From positions 1-45,071 of the forward strand of contig CALESQ010000029.1 in NCBI GenBank assembly GCA_937907455.1: a stretch of DNA of 45,071 nucleotides, given 5' to 3'. This stretch comes from an uncultured Caldilineales bacterium. GTDB lineage: Bacteria; Chloroflexota; Anaerolineae; JAAEKA01. Below are positions 8,237 to 18,107 of this stretch, one piece after another. Position 1 is the stretch's first letter; the number at the start of each line of letters is the position of its first letter. The position numbers and the translations under genes are program-made. The notes below the pieces were generated by a model. The model did no database searches, was not told the DNA's origin, and saw only the letters and a program-made list of their open reading frames with translations.

Positions 8237-8702
8237 AGGGTGATTCGTTTGCCGCGGCGTGCAGCGTGCGGCTGTCGAGATAGTCCTGCAGAATCACGGC
8301 AGCGGCGGCAGCATCCAACGGAGCTTGACGACGGCGACGCGAAGTGTGTGCCAAACGCTGTGCGGCCTCCTGACTGGAGCCGTATTCATCCCACAGCATC
8401 CAGGGCAGGGCCAGAACGGCCGCGACGCGGGCGGCATAGCGGGCAGTTTGCAGTGCCTGCGGCCCGGCGCTCCCGTCGGCATTGAGGGGATGGCCGATCA
8501 GCAAGCCGGCCGCGCGCTGTTCAGCGCTGAGTCGGGCCAGTTTGGCCCAGTCTTCGGCATTGGAGCGCCGTTGCAGCACCAGCAGCGGCGAAGCCAACAG
8601 TTGGCGGTCATCACTCACAGCCACGCCGATACGCTTGTCGCCCACATCCAGGGCCAACAAGCGGCCTGTCGCAGGCAAATCGGGCGATGGTTGGTTGATC
8701 AT
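8220..8702 (-). CDS. ruvX: Putative pre-16S rRNA nuclease / Holliday junction resolvase-like RuvX (YqgF)
   Basis: 160 residues from the ATG at 8702, which overlaps the upstream stop as ATGA; an 18-codon upstream extension is unlikely. The RNase H-like fold is shown by LALDVGDKRIGVAVSDD (first catalytic Asp), LLIGHPLNADGSAG, WDEYGSSQEA (acidic pair) and PLDAAAAAVILQDYLDS (last Asp). The family matures the 5' end of 16S rRNA and may act on Holliday junctions. The ruvX-mltG pair is widespread in bacteria; here it continues an operon begun by a baseplate-J-like membrane protein. Confidence 0.93.
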   Translation of the reverse strand: MINQPSPDLPATGRLLALDVGDKRIGVAVSDDRQLLASPLLVLQRRSNAEDWAKLARLSAEQRAAGLLIGHPLNADGSAGPQALQTARYAARVAAVLALPWMLWDEYGSSQEAAQRLAHTSRRRRQAPLDAAAAAVILQDYLDSRTLHAAANESPYEQLF

Positions 8703-10417
8703 GGCTGCGGTTGCGGTGCATATCGCACATCCACATAGGTGCGAAAAGACAGCCACGGCACGCGGCCAGCCACCGGCAGGGGCAGCCAGCCAAAATCAAG
8801 CCGATGCAGCAACGATTGCAGCCACTCCGGCCCCAATGTGAGCGTGGGGGCGGTTTGCAAGCGCCAGGCGCTTTGCAAGGTGGCAATGGCCTCATCCGGC
8901 TTCATGCCGCGGATCTGGTTACTTACCAGCGAAGGGTCAATATCTACCACTACCAACGCGCTGGCGGTGTCGTCGAAGGTAATCACCACAGCATCACCCT
9001 CTTCAGTGACAGTCGCTGCGCCACGCGTCCATTGCACCGAGTCGCTCACCAGCTGGCCGCGACGCGGCAACTTGTCGGCCAGCGCGCGCAAGGCAAAATC
9101 ATCAGCCGCAGCGCCATCTACAGCCAGAGCGGTAGACAGCATACGCAAGCGCAAGGTGATTTCTTCAGCCGGTTCGTCGGTAAAATGATCGTAGGTTTCT
9201 TCGATCACCAGCGTACCCACCGTTTCCGACGGCACAAATTCACCTTCCTCCAACAACTCACCCAGCGCCACATAGGCTTTCTGACGAGCTTCGGTTTCCA
9301 GGCGCGCCCGCAGCGTATCTTTGTCGGCCTGATCCACCGTGGCTACTTCTTTCACGTCGCCGCCGCCGGTTGCGCCGGGATTAACAACGTTAGCCACCAC
9401 ACCCAGCGGTCCTTCGATGGTGTTGATGGTAAAGGCACGCACGTTGCCAATGGGGCCAGGATCAATTGCCTTGATAGGCACATAAGCCTGAGCGCCTACG
9501 CCACCGCCTAACCCGGCGGGTTCGGTAGTCTCGAAGCGAATGTTGCTGCCGGTGGAGGTGGCTACCACGGTACCGGCTGGGATCTCCAGCGACTGCGGAC
9601 GGCGATTGGTGAACAATACAGTGCCCTGAGCAGACTCACTGGGAGCAAAGTTTTTGCCGGTGGTGGCCAGACTGCCTTCCACCTCAACGCGCTGGCCGAT
9701 GCGCCGCGCGGGCATGAGCAAGTTGCTGCTGCTGAGGGTGGCCTGATCCGAGCGGGCAGTAAGGCGGATGGTAGCTGCCAGCGGCTCATGAGCGGGCACC
9801 ATCTGCACTTCGGCCACCGGAATCAGGAAGGCCAGCACCGCGGTGACGGCCAGCAGGCTAAACACAAGGAAGAGAGCCAGCAGCGCGCTTTGCAGCAGCG
9901 AGGGCAACGCCGCGCCGCGACCGGCGGCAATGGTACGGGTGCGGCTGCGTGCCACGGCAGTGCCGTGACGCACACGGTTGACCATTTGACCGGCGTCGCG
10001 CCTGGGTTCAGGAGGCAGCCGATCCAACCCGGTGGCACGCGCGCCCCAGGCACGGGCGCGGGCGGTCTCAACCGTGCCAAACGCTGGCACGCCAGCCTCG
10101 GCAGCCTGGATGCGCAAATGCTCGTTGCGACTGACAATAGCCAGCTCCAAATCTTGCACATCAGCCTGACGGCGCAGGCTTTGCAGCAGAACCAAACCGG
10201 ACTCGCTGGCAAAACCGCTACCGCTGCCGGGTCTGATCTTGCGGTCAGAGGGAGCAATCACCACCAGCACGCGTCCGCCGGAAAGGCTACGCAGTACCTG
10301 CCGCGCTGCGGCTGCGCTGCTATCGGCAGCCAGCTCTACGATATGGATTTGGGTAGCATCGAACACGCGGCCATCGGGCGTGCTGCGAGGTGCATCAAGA
10401 ACAGAGTGATCAAGCAT
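8699..10417 (-). CDS. Membrane protein with baseplate-J/gp47-like domain
   Basis: 572 residues. Residues about 20-150 form a cytoplasmic alpha/beta region (IHIVELAADSSAAAARQVL, GGRVLVVIAPSD). A single membrane helix follows near 180-205 (LLALFLVFSLLAVTAVLAFLIP). The exported part has a beta-rich segment (GTVLFTNRRPQSLEIPAGTVVATSTG, VPIKAIDPGPIGNV) typical of the baseplate-J/gp47 domain found in many Chloroflexota proteins that are not phage-derived. No tail or other phage genes are nearby. Its stop overlaps the ruvX start. A role at the cell envelope, perhaps with MltG, is inferred from operon position only. Confidence 0.75.
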   Translation of the reverse strand: MLDHSVLDAPRSTPDGRVFDATQIHIVELAADSSAAAARQVLRSLSGGRVLVVIAPSDRKIRPGSGSGFASESGLVLLQSLRRQADVQDLELAIVSRNEHLRIQAAEAGVPAFGTVETARARAWGARATGLDRLPPEPRRDAGQMVNRVRHGTAVARSRTRTIAAGRGAALPSLLQSALLALFLVFSLLAVTAVLAFLIPVAEVQMVPAHEPLAATIRLTARSDQATLSSSNLLMPARRIGQRVEVEGSLATTGKNFAPSESAQGTVLFTNRRPQSLEIPAGTVVATSTGSNIRFETTEPAGLGGGVGAQAYVPIKAIDPGPIGNVRAFTINTIEGPLGVVANVVNPGATGGGDVKEVATVDQADKDTLRARLETEARQKAYVALGELLEEGEFVPSETVGTLVIEETYDHFTDEPAEEITLRLRMLSTALAVDGAAADDFALRALADKLPRRGQLVSDSVQWTRGAATVTEEGDAVVITFDDTASALVVVDIDPSLVSNQIRGMKPDEAIATLQSAWRLQTAPTLTLGPEWLQSLLHRLDFGWLPLPVAGRVPWLSFRTYVDVRYAPQPQP

Positions 10418-10443
10418 TGGATGAATCGTGAGCGATTGATTAG

Positions 10444-10485
10444 AGTGCGAAGTGCGAAGTAAACAGTAAACAGTAACCAGTTCAG
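10444..10485 (+). repeat. Heptad repeat array (AGTGCGA/AGTAAAC)
   Basis: Six consecutive 7-nt units: AGTGCGA twice, AGTAAAC twice, AGTAACC, AGTTCAG. It lies in the 121-nt gap between alaS and the baseplate-J-like gene. The AGTAAAC unit recurs in inverted orientation after lon (13624-13665), so the two arrays bracket alaS. Confidence 0.85.
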
Positions 10486-10538
10486 ACCGCAGGCTTCGAC
10501 CGTGTCACCTATATGGTTTCGATACGGCCGCAGACGGC

Positions 10539-13250
<2,712 letters not shown>

Positions 13251-13287
13251 GCCTGGAACGGTCTCCGTGTAATGCGCCTAACAAAGA

Positions 13288-13311
13288 GTGGCTGCCCGGG
13301 TGGGCAGCCAC
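13288..13311 (-). promoter_or_regulatory. Palindrome at the predicted alaS transcription start
   Basis: A perfect 10-bp inverted repeat, GTGGCTGCCC and GGGCAGCCAC with a 4-nt centre, spans the predicted alaS +1 (about 13308). It could be a DNA operator or a hairpin at the 5' end of the mRNA. No U-run of terminator quality follows on the minus strand. Confidence 0.65.
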
Positions 13312-13314
13312 GTC

Positions 13315-13343
13315 ATTTTATGCCAGAAGGGGACAAATGTCAA
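13315..13343 (-). promoter_or_regulatory. alaS promoter
   Basis: On the minus strand TTGACA (13338-13343), a 17-nt spacer and TAAAAT (13315-13320): five or six of six matches in each box. The predicted start is near 13308, about 58 nt before the alaS ATG. Confidence 0.85.
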
Positions 13344-13414
13344 AGGGTATATTGACTCTGAAAACCGATGGTGGTGTGTATCGCCCGGTTAAAGCGGTTG
13401 CAGGTCTGCCAGAG

Positions 13415-13480
13415 CTATTGCTTAAGCTGTTGCGCAAGCCCGATGAGTATTCCTTCAGGGCCACGAATATAGCAGAGGCA
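13415..13480 (-). pseudogene. C-terminal remnant of a VOC/glyoxalase-family gene
   Basis: On the minus strand one frame reads LCYIRGPEGILIGLAQQLK(Q) and then TAG at 13415-13417. This is the C-terminal signature of VOC (glyoxalase/bleomycin-resistance-like) proteins, whose last strand carries RGPEG followed by a short helix. Upstream in the same frame the sequence runs straight into the lon terminator hairpin with no start codon and no further VOC sequence. Only about 20 codons survive. The truncation lies where hairpins, a dispersed repeat and a heptad array meet. Identification rests on one motif. Confidence 0.5.
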
Positions 13481-13495
13481 GGGATGCAAACCAGG

Positions 13496-13536
13496 CAAAA
13501 ACCCGCCTCCACGCTGTTCACCGCGTGAAGGCGGGT
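13496..13536 (-). terminator. Intrinsic terminator downstream of lon
   Basis: ACCCGCCTCCACGC (13501-13514) pairs with GCGTGAAGGCGGGT (13523-13536), 13 of 14 positions, loop of 8. On the minus strand the stem is followed by TTTTT, so it fits as the lon terminator about 120 nt beyond its stop. Confidence 0.8.
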
Positions 13537-13572
13537 CATGTTATTGCCTCGACCCCGAGTCGCATGGCGGTT

Positions 13573-13610
13573 CGGTCTGGAGATTGGGAACCATCCCGCA
13601 GGGACCGGCC
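13573..13610 (+). repeat. Dispersed hairpin repeat, copy A
   Basis: Outer arms CGGTC and GACCG enclose GAGATTGGGAACCATCCCGCAGG, with an inner GGGA/TCCC pairing. Related copies lie at 35219-35256, 38129-38161 (minus) and 38338-38376 (minus). Confidence 0.75.
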
Positions 13611-13623
13611 TCAGCAGCATGTC

Positions 13624-13665
13624 AGTTTACTGTTTACTTCTTACTTACTTTTTACTGCCTACTGT
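13624..13665 (-). repeat. Heptad repeat array at the lon stop codon
   Basis: Period-7 units, on the minus strand AGTAGGC, AGTAAAA, AGTAAGT, AAGAAGT, AAACAGT, AAACTGA. The lon stop TAG (13659-13661) is part of the first unit. Same AGTAAAC theme as the array at 10444-10485, in opposite orientation. Confidence 0.75.
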
Positions 13666-16130
13666 TCCCTGCTCGCCAGCGCCGCAGCCAGCACATCCTC
13701 CACCTGCTCAGCAAAAACGAAGGTCATCTGCTTGCGCACTGCCTCGGGCAGATCATCCAGATCTTTCTCGTTGCGATAGGGCATGATCACCGTGTCCAGC
13801 CCGGCCCGCCGCGCAGCCAGCACCTTTTCCTTGATGCCGCCGATGGGCAGCACCTTGCCACGCAAAGTCAGCTCACCCGTCATGCCTACGTTCGACTTCA
13901 CCGTGCGCCCGGTGAGCAGCGACACCAGCGCGGTAGCCATCGTCACGCCTGCGCTGGGGCCGTCCTTGGGCACTGCGCCCGCAGGAATGTGCAGATGGAT
14001 ATCGGAATTCTCGAAGAAGTCGTTATCAATACCCAGCCGGGCACTGTTCGCCCGTACCCAACTGAGCGCAGCCTGCGCGCTTTCTTTCATCACATCGCCC
14101 AACTGGCCGGTGATGGTGAAGCCCTTCTTGCCGGCCATGCGTGTGGCCTCCAAGAAGAGAATGTCGCCGCCGGTCATGGTCCAAGCTAAACCGGTAGCCA
14201 CACCGGGGATTTCAGTGCGCTCAGCGATTTCGTCGTAGAAACGCGGCTTTTTCAGATAGCTCACCAGGCTGTCCGGCGTGATAACGCGCGAGCCATCGCT
14301 GCCCTTTTCTGCCACCTCGGTGGCTACCTTGCGACAAATCGCGCCAATCGTGCGCTCCATGCTGCGCACGCCTGCTTCCCGCGTGTAATCACGCACCAGC
14401 CGACGCAGCGCCTCTTCCTCGAAAACCACCTCATCCGGACGCAGGCCGTTCTCGCGGATCTGCCGCGGCACCAGATAGCCCTGTGCGATCTTGACCTTCT
14501 CTTCGGTGGTGTAGCTGTGCAGCTCGATCACCTCCATGCGATCCAGCAGCGGTTCGGGGATGGTGTCCAGCATGTTAGCCGTGGTGATAAACATCACCTG
14601 GCTCAGGTCAAAGGGCACGTCCAGATAATGATCACGGAACTCGCGGTTCTGCTCCGGGTCCAGCACTTCCAGCAAAGCCGAGCTGGGATCACCGCGAAAA
14701 TCACGCCCCAGCTTGTCCACCTCGTCCAGCATGAACACCGGATTGCGCGACTCCACACGGCGCAAGCTCTGAATCACCCGCCCTGGCATGGAACCGATGT
14801 AGGTGCGGCGAAAGCCGCGGATTTCGGCTTCATCGCGGATGCCACCCAGCGCCAGACGCACGAATTTGCGCCCCATGGCGCGGGCAATGCTCACACCTAA
14901 CGAGGTCTTGCCTACCCCGGGCGGCCCGACAAAGCACAGAATCACCCCCTCACGCTCGCGGCGAATCTTATCCGCGGCGCTCAGTTCGTCCTGTGGTTCA
15001 TCTTTGCGCTCCAACTTCAGCTTGCGCACCGCCAGATATTCCAGAATGCGTTCCTTGATGTCGTCCAGGCCATAATGGTCTTCATCCAGCACCTGGCGCG
15101 CGTGAGTTATGTCAAGATTATCTTCGCTGCTCTGCTGCCAGGGCAGGCTGACCATCCAATCAAGATAGGTTTTAATCACGCTGTATTCAGCGGCCTGGAT
15201 CGGCATCTTGCGCATCCGCTCCAGCTCGCGCAGCGCCTCTTTTTGGGCCTCTTCCGACATACCGGCGTTAGCAATGCGCTCTTCCAGTTCGTTGATGTCA
15301 GTTTCCTGCTCGTCGCCTTCGCCCAGTTCCTTCTGAATGGCCTTGAGCTGCTCGCGCAGGTAGAAGTCGCGCTGCATCTTCTCCATTTCGCCCACCGCTT
15401 CCGACTGGATCTTGCGGCCCAGCTCCAGCACCTCTAGTTCCTGGGTGAGCAGCGTAGTGAGGCGACGAAGCTTTTCGGTAACGCTGTCAATTTCCAGCAG
15501 TTCCTGCGCCACCTCGATATCCACGCGCATGCTGGAGGCGATCAGGTAGACCAGTTGACGGGCATCATCCACGTTGAGCGCGGCCATCTCCAGCTCTTCC
15601 GGCAGGTGAGGCACCAGCGCGATCAATTGGCGGAATTGCTCCTGAGCGTTGCGCATCAGCGCTTGCAGCTCCACCGTATCTTCCAGCACATCGGGAAGCT
15701 GCACCACATCGCCGCGCAGATAGGGCTGCAACTGGGTGTACTCTGTCACCTTGATGCGCTCCAGCCCCTGAATGATCAGGCGCACAGTGCCGTCAGGCGC
15801 ACGCAACATGCGATGCACCACAGCCAGCGTGCCCATTTCATAAATATCCTTGGGATCAGGCTCTTCGTTTTCAGGATTTTTGCTGGTGAACAGGCCGATG
15901 ATGCGCGGCTCGGCTTCGGCCAGCGCCTCATCAATCAGCCGTATCGAGCGCGGTTGGCCGATGGTCAGCGGCAACCACATCATGGGGTACACCACCACCC
16001 CGCGCAGTGGCAAAATGGGCAGGTCGTCGGTATGCACCGGTTGATCCGACTCTTTCAGCACTGCTAATTCATCTATTCCCAGCCGCAAAGACAACTCATC
16101 CTTGCTGTGGGTCTTACCAAATAATGACAC
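13659..16130 (-). CDS. lon: ATP-dependent Lon protease
   Basis: 823 residues, a bacterial-type (LonA) cytosolic protease for damaged and regulatory proteins. In order: N-terminal substrate domain (ILPLRGVVVYPMMWLPLTIG), helical linker (MQRDFYLREQLKAIQKELGE), AAA+ module with Walker A GPPGVGKTS near residue 400 and Walker B VFMLDEVDKLG, then the protease domain with catalytic Ser in PKDGPSAGV (near 724) and Lys in GGIKEKVLAA (near 767). The GTG start at 16130 has GGAG eleven bases upstream. The small heat-shock gene is 57 nt upstream on the same strand, a logical proteostasis pair. The stop codon sits inside a heptad array. Confidence 0.97.
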   Translation of the reverse strand: MSLFGKTHSKDELSLRLGIDELAVLKESDQPVHTDDLPILPLRGVVVYPMMWLPLTIGQPRSIRLIDEALAEAEPRIIGLFTSKNPENEEPDPKDIYEMGTLAVVHRMLRAPDGTVRLIIQGLERIKVTEYTQLQPYLRGDVVQLPDVLEDTVELQALMRNAQEQFRQLIALVPHLPEELEMAALNVDDARQLVYLIASSMRVDIEVAQELLEIDSVTEKLRRLTTLLTQELEVLELGRKIQSEAVGEMEKMQRDFYLREQLKAIQKELGEGDEQETDINELEERIANAGMSEEAQKEALRELERMRKMPIQAAEYSVIKTYLDWMVSLPWQQSSEDNLDITHARQVLDEDHYGLDDIKERILEYLAVRKLKLERKDEPQDELSAADKIRREREGVILCFVGPPGVGKTSLGVSIARAMGRKFVRLALGGIRDEAEIRGFRRTYIGSMPGRVIQSLRRVESRNPVFMLDEVDKLGRDFRGDPSSALLEVLDPEQNREFRDHYLDVPFDLSQVMFITTANMLDTIPEPLLDRMEVIELHSYTTEEKVKIAQGYLVPRQIRENGLRPDEVVFEEEALRRLVRDYTREAGVRSMERTIGAICRKVATEVAEKGSDGSRVITPDSLVSYLKKPRFYDEIAERTEIPGVATGLAWTMTGGDILFLEATRMAGKKGFTITGQLGDVMKESAQAALSWVRANSARLGIDNDFFENSDIHLHIPAGAVPKDGPSAGVTMATALVSLLTGRTVKSNVGMTGELTLRGKVLPIGGIKEKVLAARRAGLDTVIMPYRNEKDLDDLPEAVRKQMTFVFAEQVEDVLAAALASREQ

Positions 16131-16187
16131 GTTGGTTCTCCGTTCTCTTCTGAAAACGCCATAACGCCTGGCAGGCAGGCGGTGGTA

Positions 16188-16607
16188 TCAACTTTTTTGC
16201 GTGCGCACGCTGATCTGTCTTGCTCTGGCTTTAGGCAGTACAACCACCAAAAACCCGTCGCCATAGACCGCCTCAGGTTCGCCCTGAGTCTCCAGCGTGG
16301 CGGGCAACGCCACCTCCACCGCAAAGGCCCCATAGGGAATTTCCAGGCGGTGATAGGTGATCTTGCTGCCCTCGCCTGCAGGGCCTTGACGGCGGCCCAC
16401 CACAGTGAGGGTACGCGCAGCGGGATCGAGCAGCACCTCGTAGCTGCCCTCTTGCAAGCCGGCTACCTCCAGCGTTACCGTGATGGTATCATCGCTTTCG
16501 TAGACATCCACTGGCGGCTGGAATGCGCCGTCGGTAGCAGCCAAAGTATGTTGCAGCAGGCTGAGACGCCCCAGCCCAAGATGGCGAAAAAGTTCGTAGT
16601 CGTTCAT
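16188..16607 (-). CDS. hsp20: Hsp20/alpha-crystallin small heat-shock protein
   Basis: 139 residues from the ATG at 16607 (MNDYELFRHLG). An earlier in-frame ATG at 16619 overlaps the -10 box TATAATG, so it cannot be the start on that transcript. The alpha-crystallin domain is visible: PPVDVYESDDTITVTLEVAGL, TLTVVGRRQGP, YHRLEIPYGAFAVEVALP and AVYGDGFLVVVLPK. The C-terminal I-x-I anchor appears as ISV. It is an ATP-independent holdase, next to lon. No CIRCE-like inverted repeat was seen upstream. Confidence 0.9.
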   Translation of the reverse strand: MNDYELFRHLGLGRLSLLQHTLAATDGAFQPPVDVYESDDTITVTLEVAGLQEGSYEVLLDPAARTLTVVGRRQGPAGEGSKITYHRLEIPYGAFAVEVALPATLETQGEPEAVYGDGFLVVVLPKARARQISVRTQKS

Positions 16608-16617
16608 AGCTGCGCGC

Positions 16618-16623
16618 ATTATA
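16618..16623 (-). promoter_or_regulatory. -10 box of hsp20, giving a near-leaderless mRNA
   Basis: On the minus strand GTGGTATAATGCGCGCAGCTATG: the TATAAT (16618-16623) ends ten bases before the ATG at 16607, so transcription should begin within a few bases of the start codon. Confidence 0.65.
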
Positions 16624-16695
16624 CCACATCCGCAACGCGCGCAATGGATGAATAGTCCGTTATACGCGAATCTAACAAAACTCTAATTGACGTGG

Positions 16696-16701
16696 TACAA
16701 T
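16696..16701 (+). promoter_or_regulatory. -10 box of the cyclodeaminase gene, leaderless
   Basis: GTGGTACAATAGCGCCCATG: TACAAT at 16696-16701, seven bases before the ATG at 16709. The predicted +1 is the start codon itself. The -35 region is poor. Confidence 0.6.
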
Positions 16702-16708
16702 AGCGCCC

Positions 16709-17335
16709 ATGACACACCCCTTTTCCCTCTCCACATTCATAGATGATCTGGCTTCCGGCGAGCCGACGCCGGGCGGCGGCAGCGCGGCTGCGCTGGCGGG
16801 CGCGCTGGGCGCGGCCCTGGCCGCGATGGTGGCGCGCCTGACCGTGGGCCGCAAACGCTACGCCGATGTGGAGCCATCCATGCAGGCTGTGCTGGATGAA
16901 GCCGACGGGTTGCGCATTCGCCTCACCCAGCTCGTGACCGAGGATGCGCAAGCCTACGAAGCGGTGCGCGCGGCCTACAAGCTGCCCAAAGAAAGCGAAC
17001 TCGATCAGCACGAGCGCGGCATTGCCATTCAAAATGCGCTGCAAGCCGCCAGCGCCACCCCGCTGGAGACGATGCGCGCCTGCATTGCCACCATGCAGTT
17101 GGCCGAGCGCGCGGCCAGCCTCGGCAACGTCAACGCGGCCGCCGACGGCGCAGTGGGTGTGCTGCTGGCCTATGCCGGCTTGCAGGGCGCGGCGCTCAAC
17201 GTGCGCGTCAACCTGGGCAGCATCGAAAACCAGGATTTCGTGGCGACCAGTGAGCAGGCCGCGGCGCGCTGGCTGGACGAAGGTGCGGAAATCGCCGGGC
17301 GGATCTTGTCCATCGTCGCCGCGCGGCAGGGATAG
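16709..17335 (+). CDS. Cyclodeaminase / methenyl-THF cyclohydrolase family protein (FchA-like)
   Basis: 208 residues, covering the FTCD C-terminal domain alone. Visible: FIDDLASGEPTPGGGSAAALAGALGAALAAMVARLT, the conserved folate-binding opening, then LTQLVTEDAQAYEAV and SLGNVNAAADGAVGVLLAYAGLQGAALNV. Free-standing members deaminate formimino-THF or hydrolyse methenyl-THF in one-carbon metabolism. Length and motifs fit the bacterial FchA type. ATG at 16709 follows a -10 box with no room for a Shine-Dalgarno. It is divergent from hsp20. Confidence 0.88.
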   Translation: MTHPFSLSTFIDDLASGEPTPGGGSAAALAGALGAALAAMVARLTVGRKRYADVEPSMQAVLDEADGLRIRLTQLVTEDAQAYEAVRAAYKLPKESELDQHERGIAIQNALQAASATPLETMRACIATMQLAERAASLGNVNAAADGAVGVLLAYAGLQGAALNVRVNLGSIENQDFVATSEQAAARWLDEGAEIAGRILSIVAARQG

Positions 17336-17376
17336 CCGGGCGCGGCCGCGCGGCGGCCACTCGGAATGAAGCCAAA

Positions 17377-17405
17377 TTGCGCGGCGGCCCGAAGTGCGAT
17401 ACAAT
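17377..17405 (+). promoter_or_regulatory. Promoter of the MntA/HepT operon
   Basis: TTGCGC (17377-17382), 17-nt spacer, TACAAT (17400-17405). The predicted start near 17412 is only about three bases before the ATG at 17415, so the mRNA should be essentially leaderless. Confidence 0.7.
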
Positions 17406-17414
17406 CATCTCACA

Positions 17415-17720
17415 ATGACGACATCCATCTCGCTTTCGCAAGAAGTTCTTGCCGAATACTCACAGCGGCATCACATCAGGTACCTGGCTGTTTATGGCTC
17501 TGCGCTGCGCGCGGATTTCGATCAGCACAGCGACATAGACATTTTGGTGGAATTCGAACCCGATCACATACCAGGTTTATTTGCGATTGCACGCATGGAG
17601 CGCGAGCTATCAGCGTTGCTGGGCGGCAGGAAAGTTGATTTGCGCACGCCGCAAGACTTGAGCCACTATTTCCGACATCGAGTGCTGCAAGAAGCCAAGG
17701 CACAGTATGTTCAAAGATGA
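17415..17720 (+). CDS. mntA: MntA-type nucleotidyltransferase antitoxin
   Basis: 101 residues from the ATG at 17415; an upstream GTG at 17394 precedes the promoter -10 and is rejected. The minimal nucleotidyltransferase motif G-S-x10-D-x-D is intact: YGSALRADFDQHSDIDILVE. In characterised MntA/HepT systems this protein adds AMP groups to a tyrosine of the HEPN toxin and so neutralises it. The gene overlaps the HEPN gene by 14 bases, as expected for such a pair. Confidence 0.9.
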   Translation: MTTSISLSQEVLAEYSQRHHIRYLAVYGSALRADFDQHSDIDILVEFEPDHIPGLFAIARMERELSALLGGRKVDLRTPQDLSHYFRHRVLQEAKAQYVQR

Positions 17721-18045
17721 CGCAACTCGACTTCATCACATGCTGGACGCCACAGAAGAAGCACTGCGGTTCATACAAGATCATAAGCGCGTTGATCTTA
17801 GCAGGGATCGCATACTCGTACTGGCATTGATAAAAGAGATCGAAATCATCGGCGAAGCCGCTTATCAAATCACGGAAAAGACCCAAGAACGCTTCCCAGA
17901 TATTCCCTGGCAAGATATTATCAGTATGCGTCACCGGTTGGTTCATGCTTACTTTGATATAAACCTGGACATTCTTTGGGAAACCGTGAGACATGACTTA
18001 CCACCGCTCGCCCAGGCCTTGCATTTAGCTATCGTAACCCTTTGA
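17707..18045 (+). CDS. hepT: HepT-like HEPN-domain ribonuclease toxin
   Basis: 112 residues, DUF86/HEPN family. The catalytic R-x4-H-x-Y motif is visible in MRHRLVHAYFDIN, within the second long helical hairpin; ALIKEIEIIGEAAYQITEKTQERFPDIPW is the typical preceding segment. HepT toxins are RNases whose motif tyrosine is AMPylated by the partner antitoxin. All key residues are present, so the system looks intact. The pair sits between a folate enzyme and miaB. Confidence 0.92.
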   Translation: MFKDDATRLHHMLDATEEALRFIQDHKRVDLSRDRILVLALIKEIEIIGEAAYQITEKTQERFPDIPWQDIISMRHRLVHAYFDINLDILWETVRHDLPPLAQALHLAIVTL

Positions 18046-18107
18046 AACATAGTCGGCCCGCGGGCCACTCAACCTAACCCGTTGCCCCCTTGTACCAGGG
18101 ACCGACG

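Noticed and set aside
8699..10417. Prophage or tailocin indicated by a baseplate-J domain
   Set aside because: No other tail, capsid, lysis or integrase genes; the protein has a membrane helix and sits in a housekeeping operon.
13318..13620. 100-codon minus-strand frame covering the alaS-lon spacer
   Set aside because: It runs through a terminator, a dispersed repeat and the alaS promoter. The only meaningful coding trace there is in a different frame (VOC remnant).
16608..16619. First in-frame ATG of hsp20
   Set aside because: It overlaps the TATAAT box (TATAATG), so it would precede the predicted transcript.
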